Shown piece by piece: positions 57,264 to 64,000 of a stretch of 64,000 bases of DNA (position 1 is the stretch's first letter; every line of letters starts with the position of its first letter). The translations under genes and the position numbers were made by a program. Under the pieces are notes generated by a model. It did not search any database. It was not told where the DNA came from and worked only from the letters and a program-made list of their open reading frames with translations. The DNA comes from Synechococcales cyanobacterium C42_A2020_086 (GTDB taxonomy: Bacteria; Cyanobacteriota; Cyanobacteriia; Elainellales; Elainellaceae): positions 34,260 to 98,259 of the forward strand of contig JACYLU010000025.1 of assembly GCA_015272325.1 (NCBI GenBank), given 5' to 3'.

Positions 57264-57377
57264 GTAATTGCGGCTGATTCGATACGCCATCACCCCACAC
57301 AGAGTTGGGCAAACTATGATGCTAAGGACCGCAATAATCAGAGGCAAATTGGATAGCGGCAGCAGATCAAAGGTCAT
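57255..57377 (-). CDS. 40-residue single-helix membrane protein
   Basis: A minus-strand gene too short for the usual cut-offs. ATG at 57377 with GAGGAGA seven bases upstream, a near-ideal ribosome site. The product is nearly all one membrane helix: LPLIIAVLSIIVCPTLCGVMAYRISRN, preceded by a short acidic-hydrophobic start and ending in a basic tail. This layout fits small thylakoid subunits. By length it could be an NDH-1 subunit of the NdhP type (about 40 residues), but I cannot confirm the sequence from memory. Its stop lies in the triple 11-bp repeat. It stands between uvrA and a histidine kinase gene. Confidence 0.65.
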   Translation of the reverse strand: MTFDLLPLSNLPLIIAVLSIIVCPTLCGVMAYRISRNYSA

Positions 57378-58020
57378 AGGAATATCTCCTCAATAGCTGG
57401 ATATATGGGTCTCACTTCTTTATATCGTGGCAAACTACAATTCGGTTTGTCATCACCCATTCAGGTTCCCTCTTACGACTGAGTTTCTATCAAGCGAGTT
57501 GCCAAAAGATGATCCCAAAGAAAACTTAAAGTACCGCTTGTAGAAGGGCTTGTCCATATTGCTCAACGTCCTGCTAGATGCGGAAAAGCGTCTTTGTCCT
57601 GCTGCCGATCATGTGTTGAGCATTGGTTGATACATCCCCAATGACTCTTCCCGAAATTGGTACCCGAAATTGGTATTAGCTGAATGCTGAATCAGAGGGC
57701 AGTTCAGCGCCAATAGTCTCTCGCTATTTGTAATTAGATTTCTGAAAAACCGTGAAGAAGGATAAACTCATTTAAGAATCATGCAACCTGTTATCTAGAA
57801 ACGAACGAAATAGTAATCTAGGCTTTAATTTAGGCTTTAGGTATTGTGATGCAGGCAAGGTCGGTTATTTCTAAACCATCTGGAGATAAATTACGATTGC
57901 GCGATAGACTTATTTATGTCTTCATAATTTGTTACAAATTAATTCAATCTCGGCAGTACTTTATGGCAATTATTTAGACTGAGGAAGCCATCTTGGTTCT
58001 CGTTTAAGCAGGTTTTTTCT
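57378..58020. other. 643-bp spacer
   Basis: No gene. It contains a perfect 13-bp tandem (57650-57675) and TAGGCTTTA at 57819 and 57831. The right half is AT-rich (TTTGTTACAAATTAATTCAATC near 57930), a plausible promoter area for the kinase gene; no consensus pair fixed. Confidence 0.5.
57650..57675. repeat. 13-bp perfect tandem duplication
   Basis: CCCGAAATTGGTA twice with no mismatch. Confidence 0.88.
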
Positions 58021-58023
58021 TTG

Positions 58024-59220
58024 ATGAGCGATTTCAGTCGATTGCTGCAGGATCGGTCCACTAGCATCACCGAGCAGTGGATCGCAGCAGTGGAGCGTGA
58101 CCGCCAGATTGTCAGCACTGATTATTTATCGCCGCTGGATATCCGGGATCACATTCCCCATGTTCTGACCGCTTTAACCACGGTGCTGTCCCGGTCTCAA
58201 GAAAATGATGTGGAAACAATCGCGAGAGCCAGCATCGAGCATGGCTTGCAGCGAGCTGTTCAGGGGTTTGAACCCACCGAAATTGCCCGAGAATACCAGC
58301 TTCTGCGGTCCATCATTGTCGCCAATCTACGAGACGGGCTGCTACAGTCTCCTCCAGAAGAGATCCTGCGGGCATTGTCACTGATTAACACTGTCGTCGA
58401 TGCGGCCATCGCTCAGTGTTTCAAAAGCTATGTCAGCCAGCGGCTACAAGAGCTAGAGCGCCTACAAAATCAGCTCTCGTTCACCAACCAGGAGCTAAAT
58501 CGCCTGCTGCAAGCCAGCCAGGAAAATTTGTCGCATTTAGCGCACGAGCTGAAAACGCCGCTGAACTCGATTATTGGCTATTCAGAGCTGTTTTTACGGC
58601 AGCATCGCCGCAGTGACGTCAAGGATTCGGTGCCGAATCTGGAGCATGTCGAGCGAGTGCTGCGCAATGGGCGGCAATTGCTGCGGTTAATCAACGATGC
58701 CCTAGAGCTATCGGGGTATGAGCTGGGCAAGATTCAGCTGCAGCTAATAGAAACCGACGTGCGCAGCATCATTGGTACCGTAGTCGAAATGATTCAACCT
58801 TTAGCAGACGAGCGGGGATTGCGGCTCTGCCTAGACTGTGATGCTGCGCCGCGTTTAGTCAAGACCGATCCGCTACGGTTGCAGCAAATCCTCACCAATC
58901 TGGGCAGCAATGCCATTCGTTACACCGAGACGGGTACCGTTACGATTGTCTGCCGCACCCTCAGTACTCAGCAATGGGAGCTATCGGTTCAAGATACGGG
59001 CATTGGCATTGCCCCCGCTGCTCAGGCGCAAATCTTCGATCCTTACTTTCGAATTGCGGCAGCGGATCAGTCGCATTTGCCCGACAGTACTGGGCTAGGA
59101 TTGGCAATTGTTTCTCGGCTGGTTAAATTGCTGCGGGGCGAAATCCGGTTGCAATCCAAACTAGGGGTAGGATCAACCTTTACCGTCATTCTGCCGCTAG
59201 ATAGCCAAGCATCAGACTAG
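58024..59220 (+). CDS. sensor histidine kinase with RsbRD-like N terminus
   Basis: Cytosolic two-component kinase of about 398 residues; no membrane segment. The N-terminal 140 residues are all-helical and similar to the RsbRD/globin-coupled regulator domain (LLQDRSTSITEQWIAAVERDRQ, GFEPTEIAREYQLLRSIIVANL). A coiled coil precedes the H-box HLAHELKTPLNSIIGY (His174). The ATPase domain has LTNLGSNAIRYTE (N-box), QDTGIGIAP, FDPYFR and STGLGLAIVSRLVKL, all intact. ATG at 58024, one codon after a TTG. No regulator nearby. The input signal is unknown. Confidence 0.88.
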   Translation: MSDFSRLLQDRSTSITEQWIAAVERDRQIVSTDYLSPLDIRDHIPHVLTALTTVLSRSQENDVETIARASIEHGLQRAVQGFEPTEIAREYQLLRSIIVANLRDGLLQSPPEEILRALSLINTVVDAAIAQCFKSYVSQRLQELERLQNQLSFTNQELNRLLQASQENLSHLAHELKTPLNSIIGYSELFLRQHRRSDVKDSVPNLEHVERVLRNGRQLLRLINDALELSGYELGKIQLQLIETDVRSIIGTVVEMIQPLADERGLRLCLDCDAAPRLVKTDPLRLQQILTNLGSNAIRYTETGTVTIVCRTLSTQQWELSVQDTGIGIAPAAQAQIFDPYFRIAAADQSHLPDSTGLGLAIVSRLVKLLRGEIRLQSKLGVGSTFTVILPLDSQASD

Positions 59221-59288
59221 GGGTCCACCGACCGGGAAGCAACCAGGGGAGAGCCTCTGCCTCCAACTGAACCCTAGCGTTTCAACAC

Positions 59289-60680
59289 TTAGGATTCCCG
59301 CCGTTTCAAAAAGGCGGCTGCTTCCACATGGGCAGTTTGGGGAAAGAAGTCTGCCGGCTGAACGCAGGTTAACTCGTAGGCAGTGCTGAGGAGCTTTAAG
59401 TCGCGGGCCAGCGTCGCGGGATTGCAGCTTACGTAGACTATGCGGTTTGGCAATTGCTGCAATAAGGTGGCGATCACTGCCGGATCGCAGCCTTTGCGCG
59501 GCGGATCCAGCAGCACCAAGTCCGGTTGCCAGGAAAGGGTGGGCAGCAGCGCTTCGGTCGTGCCTAGATAAAACTCGACGTTGCCAATGGCGTTGAGGGC
59601 AGCGTTGGCTCGCGCCTGCTCGATTGCGTCCGGCTGCACTTCGATGCCAATGGCCTGCCGGACTTGCTGTGCTAGCGGAAGAGTCAGCGTACCGATGCCG
59701 CAGTAAGCATCTATTACAATTTCATTGCCCTGTAGCTGCAATGTCTGCTGGATGCGGGTTAGCAGCGCCTCTGCCTGCTCGGTGTTCACCTGGAAAAAGG
59801 TGGTCGGCTGGATATGAAACTCCAGACCGGCAAACTGTTCGCGCAGGTAGGGGCGTCCAGCAAGGCAGCGGGTTTCCGGTCCAAAAATAGCGTTGGTGCG
59901 GTTGGGATTGAGATTCAAACAGACTCCAACCAGAGCTGGGTAGCGCTGCATCCAGGTTTGGGCTTGCTCGTTTAGTTGTGGTAGGTGACCTTGCCGAGCT
60001 ACCAGTGTCAGCAGGACTTCGCCGGTCCGCCGCCCGATCCGCAGCCCCAGATGCCGAATCTCACCGAGATGCTGGGTTTCGTTGTAGATCGACCAGCCCT
60101 GCTGCTGAATATCCTGCTTGATCTGCGCCAGAAACGGATTCAACCGCTGATCTTGAATCGGACACTGGTTGAGATTGATGATCTGGTGGCTGCCTTTTTG
60201 AAAGTAGCCTGCCTGCACTTTAGAACCAAGGGAATCGACCCGCACGGGATAGGTAGCCTTATTGCGATAACCTAGGCTATCCGAAACAGCTAGCACCGGC
60301 TCCACCGGTGGATTCTGAAAACCACCAATGCGCTGCAAATCCTGGATCACAAGCTGGCGTTTGATCTGCAACTGATAGGCATAGTCCACTGGCTGCCACT
60401 GACAGCCGCCGCATTTATCTGCCACAATGCAGCTTGGTCGGACTCGATGGGGCGACGGCTCTAGCACCTGCTCTAATTTGCCATAGGCGTACTGCGGCTT
60501 CACTCGCACCAACCGCACTCGCACCCAATCACCAGGCACGGTATCCGGCACAAACACCACTCGTTCCTGCCAGCGCCCCACTCCGCCTCCGTCGTGATTG
60601 AGATCGCTAATCCTGAGTTCGAGCTGCTGTCCTTGTTGCCACCGGGGTTCGCTCGTTACAGGTCTTTTAGTCTTGCTCAT
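59289..60680 (-). CDS. rlmD: 23S rRNA (uracil(1939)-C(5))-methyltransferase
   Basis: RNA methyltransferase making m5U in 23S rRNA, 463 residues. N-terminal TRAM domain (QQLELRISDLNHDGGGVGR). Four Cys for a [4Fe-4S] cluster: in RPSCIVADKCGGCQW (three) and LNQCPIQD (fourth). The SAM domain has IVIDAYCGIGTLTLPLAQ, LLDPPRKGCDPAV and VYVSCNPATLARD, with the nucleophile Cys in SCN. It may instead be the TrmA/RlmCD type with the same chemistry. Divergent from tlyA with a 100-bp gap. Confidence 0.9.
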   Translation of the reverse strand: MSKTKRPVTSEPRWQQGQQLELRISDLNHDGGGVGRWQERVVFVPDTVPGDWVRVRLVRVKPQYAYGKLEQVLEPSPHRVRPSCIVADKCGGCQWQPVDYAYQLQIKRQLVIQDLQRIGGFQNPPVEPVLAVSDSLGYRNKATYPVRVDSLGSKVQAGYFQKGSHQIINLNQCPIQDQRLNPFLAQIKQDIQQQGWSIYNETQHLGEIRHLGLRIGRRTGEVLLTLVARQGHLPQLNEQAQTWMQRYPALVGVCLNLNPNRTNAIFGPETRCLAGRPYLREQFAGLEFHIQPTTFFQVNTEQAEALLTRIQQTLQLQGNEIVIDAYCGIGTLTLPLAQQVRQAIGIEVQPDAIEQARANAALNAIGNVEFYLGTTEALLPTLSWQPDLVLLDPPRKGCDPAVIATLLQQLPNRIVYVSCNPATLARDLKLLSTAYELTCVQPADFFPQTAHVEAAAFLKRRES

Positions 60681-60780
60681 GGAGTCTTGCTCAGGTCAGC
60701 CGTTCCGCTGGGACTCTTACCATGATTTCGCAACTCCAGTAGGATTGCCATAAGCTCATAAAGGTTGCTTCGGTTATTCC

Positions 60781-61653
60781 ATGAAACAACGTTTGGATGC
60801 CCTGCTCGTTGAACGCCATTTGTGCTCCTCGCGGCAGCAGGCACAGCGGCTGATTCGAGCGGGTGAGGTACGGGTCAATCAGCAGGTCATCGATAAGCCG
60901 GGCACTGAAGTGGCCAGCGATGCCGAGATTGACCTCAAAGCCCGGTCTCCCTATGTTTCTCGGGGCGGCGAAAAGCTAGCGAAAGCGCTATCGACCTTTG
61001 CCATTTCGGTGACGGATCGCATTTGTCTGGATGGTGGTATCTCGACCGGCGGCTTCACCGACTGCCTGCTGCAAGCCGGAGCTAAGCAGGTGTACGGCAT
61101 TGACGTGGGTTATGGTCAGGTAGCCTGGGAACTGCGCCAAGATCCGCGAGTGGTGCTACGTGAACGGACCAATCTACGCTACCTGACGCCCGAAGATCTC
61201 TATGTCCCAGGTCAGCCGCGCCCCGACCTCGGTGTAGTGGACGTATCGTTTATTTCGCTGACTAAGATACTGCCAGCATTATGGGAATTGCTGCAGCCGC
61301 CCCGCGAGGTGATTTTGCTAGTCAAGCCGCAATTCGAAGTGGGTAAAGCGAAGGTGGGCAAAAAAGGGGTGGTACGGGCCGCAGATGATCAGGCGAGCGC
61401 AATTCAGCAAGTTCTCGATGCTGCCCAAAGCTTAGGCTGGCACGCCCGCGGCCTAACCTGGTCACCTTTGTTAGGACCAGCAGGCAACATCGAATATTTG
61501 CTGTGGCTGCACATGGATGACGCTGACTTTACTCTCAATCTAGAAGCGATCAAAGCGCTCGCCCGAACTGCACAGCAGGAACTGAGTCCCCAGCGTAGTG
61601 AAGAGCACGAAAGCCCCAAAGAACCAGAGGCGAAGCAGAGGCATCAGAGTTGA
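60781..61653 (+). CDS. TlyA family rRNA 2'-O-methyltransferase / hemolysin-like
   Basis: 290 residues. An S4 RNA-binding domain (RLDALLVERHLCSSRQQAQRLIRAGEVRVN) is followed by a FtsJ-like methyltransferase: LDGGISTGGFTDCLLQAGA (SAM motif I), YGIDVGYGQVAW, DLGVVDVSFISL and ILLVKPQFEVG. Family members 2'-O-methylate 16S and/or 23S rRNA. The C-terminal 30 residues are a charged, Glu/Ser-rich extension. A perfect 10-bp tandem (61645-61664) overlaps the stop codon. ATG start. Confidence 0.9.
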   Translation: MKQRLDALLVERHLCSSRQQAQRLIRAGEVRVNQQVIDKPGTEVASDAEIDLKARSPYVSRGGEKLAKALSTFAISVTDRICLDGGISTGGFTDCLLQAGAKQVYGIDVGYGQVAWELRQDPRVVLRERTNLRYLTPEDLYVPGQPRPDLGVVDVSFISLTKILPALWELLQPPREVILLVKPQFEVGKAKVGKKGVVRAADDQASAIQQVLDAAQSLGWHARGLTWSPLLGPAGNIEYLLWLHMDDADFTLNLEAIKALARTAQQELSPQRSEEHESPKEPEAKQRHQS

Positions 61654-61664
61654 ACAGAGTTGAA
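61645..61664. repeat. 10-bp perfect tandem duplication across tlyA stop
   Basis: CAGAGTTGAA occurs twice. The first copy contains the TGA stop of the tlyA-like gene. Confidence 0.85.
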
Positions 61665-61691
61665 CTGAGGCAGGTCAAGCTTACTGGGTAC

Positions 61692-62375
61692 CTACTGGTA
61701 ATACACTCGGGCATCCATGCCAAAGTCGCGCAGATACTGCGACCAACGGCTAGCATCGCTGCGATCGGCAAAGGGCCCAACCCGCACATGGGGGCCCCGA
61801 GGCCGGGTCGCCGTTTGTACCATGCCCTGCAATTGCATACCTTCACCTAAGCGAGCAATTTGGGCTGTAATTTCCGTCAACTCGCTCGATTTAGCCGGAA
61901 TGACCACAAAATAAGCATGCCCCGGCGAAGCCGACTCACTGGGGGGAGTAGTCCCTGTGGCAGGAGCCAATTCGCCTGGCTGCCCAAACTCCACTTCGCG
62001 CGGCACTGGTGGGGTAGGGAGCAGGTCTGGCGGCGGCAGGGTTTCCGTGCCATTCATGTCGAAGCTAGGAGTGGGCTGGCTGGGAAAGGCCGGATCGGAT
62101 GTGGGCACTTGACTCAGCGAACCCGATGGACTGGTTGGCTGATGATTCGGCAGCGACTGCTGACCAAAAATCAGCGGCGGTGGCGGCGGTAGCCCATCGA
62201 CAATCTGCTGCGCGAGAAGCTGTCGATCCGAGGCTAAGGAAACCGGATTTGCCCCCGCTACCGGAGCGACCATTGCCCCCATCAGCCCACTGCAAAGCGT
62301 AAACATCGAGACAACACTGAAACTGAAAGACGGTCTTCGCGGCAAATACCGTGATTGAGAAGAGGCATGACGCAT
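61692..62375 (-). CDS. exported SPOR-like domain protein
   Basis: About 227 residues from the ATG at 62375 (a GTG fifteen codons earlier is possible). The N terminus is basic and followed by a hydrophobic stretch (SVVSMFTLCSGLMGAMVAPVAGA), a signal peptide. A long Pro/Ser/Thr-rich linker (about 60-145) leads to a C-terminal domain of about 75 residues (YFVVIPAKSSELTEITAQI, GPHVRVGPFADRSDASRWSQYLRDFG, ARVYY) that looks like a SPOR fold, which binds denuded septal peptidoglycan. The similarity is by pattern only. Convergent with the tlyA-like gene. Confidence 0.75.
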   Translation of the reverse strand: MRHASSQSRYLPRRPSFSFSVVSMFTLCSGLMGAMVAPVAGANPVSLASDRQLLAQQIVDGLPPPPPLIFGQQSLPNHQPTSPSGSLSQVPTSDPAFPSQPTPSFDMNGTETLPPPDLLPTPPVPREVEFGQPGELAPATGTTPPSESASPGHAYFVVIPAKSSELTEITAQIARLGEGMQLQGMVQTATRPRGPHVRVGPFADRSDASRWSQYLRDFGMDARVYYQ

Positions 62376-62768
62376 GTGCCTAACCCCGCTACATGTAGAG
62401 TGGACAGGAAGAGATTGCACCTAAATAGCGCTAAGCTTAGCACAGATATTGGGGGGCGGACGGTTTTTCCGCAGCTAAAATTAATTTAGGGATGTGATCG
62501 CACGAGTAAGCACAAGTAACGAAATTTCGCTCGTTGTGATGGGCATTTACCCATCTAGCAATCCCTCAGGTCACGTTGTTCAGCCGCCGCAACTCCCAGA
62601 AGGTTAACCTGCCTCCGCCGCAACTCGGTCATCTTGTCAAGCCAAATGCTAGCCTAGAACCAGCGCGAATCAGCGTCTTGCTTTGCTTGCCGCTCGTCAA
62701 ATATTTCGCCAAATACTTTTTGTTTCTCATCTACTTGTTTCTCATCTAACGTTACACGTTACACAGCC
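62376..62768. other. 393-bp divergent spacer before mnmA
   Basis: No gene or RNA seen. Just before mnmA lie a 15-bp tandem (62720-62749) and a 7-bp tandem ACGTTAC (62749-62762). The mnmA ribosome site is weak; ACACAGCC precedes the ATG. Confidence 0.5.
62720..62749. repeat. 15-bp tandem duplication
   Basis: TTGTTTCTCATCTAC followed by TTGTTTCTCATCTAA, one mismatch, in the leader of mnmA. Confidence 0.86.
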
Positions 62769-63830
62769 ATGAACAAGGTCGTGGTCGGACTTTCCGGAGG
62801 AGTTGATAGCTCGGTGGCAGCAGCAATGTTGCATCGCCAGGGCTACGATGTAGTAGGGCTTACCCTTTGGTTGATGAAGGGGAAGGGTCAGTGCTGCTCA
62901 GAAGGAATGGTCGATGCGGCTCGGCTCTGCGAAGAACTCGGAATTCCTCACCATATCGTGGATACCCGTGAGGTGTTCGAGAAGAATATTGTGGATTACC
63001 TGGTGAGCGGTTATCAGTCCGGCATTACACCATTGCCTTGTTCGCAGTGCAATAAGGCGGTGAAGTTTGGTCCGATGCTACGCTATGCCCGCGAGGAGTT
63101 GGGGATTGACCGCATTGCCACTGGCCACTATGCCCGCATTGAGTTTGATGCTGCTAACAAGCGCTACCAATTGCGGCGGGCGGTTGATCTCAACAAAGAC
63201 CAGTCTTACTTTCTCTATGACCTCAGCCAGGAAATTTTGGCCCATACGCTGTTTCCCCTAGGCGATCAAACGAAGCCGGAGACGCGCCGCCTAGCTAACG
63301 AGTTTGGATTACATACAGCAGAAAAACCGGAAAGCCAGGATTTGTGCTTGATCGAAGCCCACGGCTCGATGCGCCGCTTCCTTGATAAGTACCTGCCCCC
63401 CCAGCAGGGTGATATTGTCGATCAGTCCGGTAAGGTGCTGGGGCGACACGACGGCATTCATCACTACACGATTGGGCAACGCAAGGGCATTGGCATCGCC
63501 GCCGACCGACCGCTCTATGTAATCGGCATTGACGCCGGCCGCAATCAGGTGATTGTGGGCGACCGGACTGCTGCTCAAATCACCGAATTCACTGTGCAGC
63601 GCGTGAACTGGGTCTCGATGGCTCCACCAGCCGCACCCATTGCAGCAGCAGTGCAAACTCGCTACCGGGCAGCAACGGTGGGTGCCACGATCGTTCCGCT
63701 CGCAGGCGATCGCGTTAAGGTGGTGCTCGAAGAACCGCAGTTCAGCGTGACGCCGGGGCAGGCAGCCGTTTGGTACAGCGGTGATCGGCTGCTTGGAGGC
63801 GGCGTTATTGAAGTTTTGGCAGAAACCTGA
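62769..63830 (+). CDS. mnmA: tRNA 2-thiouridine(34) synthase MnmA
   Basis: Puts sulfur on U34 of tRNA-Lys, -Glu and -Gln. 353 residues: PP-loop [17 protein letters not shown] at the start, then [24 protein letters not shown], the first catalytic Cys in [36 protein letters not shown], the second Cys in SQDLCLI, and GQRKGIGI. All residues for thiol-activated transfer are present. ATG start; the leader holds two echo duplications. Downstream is a UUCG-type hairpin (63851-63869) and then the sat gene. Confidence 0.95.
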   Translation: MNKVVVGLSGGVDSSVAAAMLHRQGYDVVGLTLWLMKGKGQCCSEGMVDAARLCEELGIPHHIVDTREVFEKNIVDYLVSGYQSGITPLPCSQCNKAVKFGPMLRYAREELGIDRIATGHYARIEFDAANKRYQLRRAVDLNKDQSYFLYDLSQEILAHTLFPLGDQTKPETRRLANEFGLHTAEKPESQDLCLIEAHGSMRRFLDKYLPPQQGDIVDQSGKVLGRHDGIHHYTIGQRKGIGIAADRPLYVIGIDAGRNQVIVGDRTAAQITEFTVQRVNWVSMAPPAAPIAAAVQTRYRAATVGATIVPLAGDRVKVVLEEPQFSVTPGQAAVWYSGDRLLGGGVIEVLAET

Positions 63831-63850
63831 GTTGCAATCGGTCTCTATTT

Positions 63851-63869
63851 AACCCTGCTTCGGAGGGTT
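63851..63869 (+). terminator. hairpin with UUCG loop after mnmA
   Basis: AACCCT-GC-TTCG-G-AGGGTT: a six-base stem plus a C-TTCG-G loop and one bulged G. No T-run follows, so termination is uncertain. Confidence 0.4.
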
Positions 63870-63920
63870 GCTGCTTCTGGTAGGATTGTGCTGTCTGCAA
63901 TGTGAAGAAAATCTGAAGCT

Positions 63921-64000
63921 ATGAGCCATCGTCCCGAGAGTATTGCCCCCCACGGCGGGGAGCTAGTGAACCGCATCTGTAGTCCCGAGCAGCAGGCGTC
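63921..64000 (+). CDS. sat: sulfate adenylyltransferase, N-terminal part (cut by window end)
   Basis: First 26 codons of ATP sulfurylase, which activates sulfate with ATP to adenosine-5'-phosphosulfate for assimilation. The ATG at 63921 starts SHRPESIAPHGGELVNRI, matching the conserved start IAPHGG-LVNRI of bacterial Sat. The rest lies outside the window. The call rests on this short stretch only. Confidence 0.72.
   Translation, partial: MSHRPESIAPHGGELVNRICSPEQQA

Overview
The window is chromosomal DNA from an oxygenic cyanobacterium. Direct markers are psbA (photosystem II D1), psb28, glgB, a class II (GlpX-type) fructose/sedoheptulose bisphosphatase, the C5-pathway hemA, cobH and many small proteins typical of cyanobacteria. 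Base composition is moderately GC-rich. The HIP1 octamer is rare: I find it at only three places. I would not name a genus. Gene order and families look like a non-model, Leptolyngbya-like lineage, but that is inference. I saw no rRNA, tRNA, CRISPR array, insertion sequence or prophage. The only mobile element recognised is an intein in nrdJ.

Layout. 1-4 kb: pyruvate kinase (cut by the left edge) overlapping phosphoglycerate mutase, then a GH13 amylase. 4-11.3 kb: DUF547 protein, GT2 glycosyltransferase, SF2 helicase, a degenerate histidine kinase, a MalK/MsiK-type ATPase and an OmpR-family regulator (NrrA-like) with a near-ideal NtcA promoter. 11.7-17.1 kb: DUF6761, a CGFS glutaredoxin and BolA pair, a secreted repeat protein, an S8 peptidase, MoaB/MogA and Psb28. 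17-24 kb: a beta-helix/SLH/amidase protein, a YtxH-containing trio, a TPM protein and CobH. 24-31 kb: GlgB, PutA, a methyltransferase and a 59-residue membrane protein. 31-39 kb: a nucleotidyltransferase/pseudo-mutase fusion, SSB, and NrdJ with a 405-residue intein. 39-48.4 kb: stomatin/NfeD pair, PP2C phosphatase with a pseudokinase-like region, AI-2E exporter family, adenosine-deaminase-like protein, PsbA, ZIP transporter. 48.6-57 kb: HemA, GlpX, MASE1 kinase, UvrA. 57-64 kb: a 40-residue membrane protein, a second histidine kinase, RlmD, TlyA, a SPOR-like secreted protein, MnmA and the start of sulfate adenylyltransferase.

Functional themes. Carbon storage and use is well represented (GH13, GlgB, Pyk, Gpm, GlpX), together with the NrrA-like regulator, whose characterised relatives link nitrogen status to glycogen breakdown. 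Photosynthesis genes are psbA (high-light Glu130 form), psb28, hemA and possibly small thylakoid proteins. The rest is mostly housekeeping.

Most unusual: (1) spacers throughout the window carry short tandem 'echo' duplications, mostly two copies of 9-15 bp with an 11-bp unit most frequent; (2) the nrdJ intein has lost the Asp of its second LAGLIDADG motif; (3) several proteins carry domains whose catalytic motifs have decayed (histidine kinase, phosphomannomutase, protein kinase); (4) two short membrane-protein genes of 59 and 40 codons have strong ribosome sites. All functional statements rest on reading motifs by eye; no database search was run.
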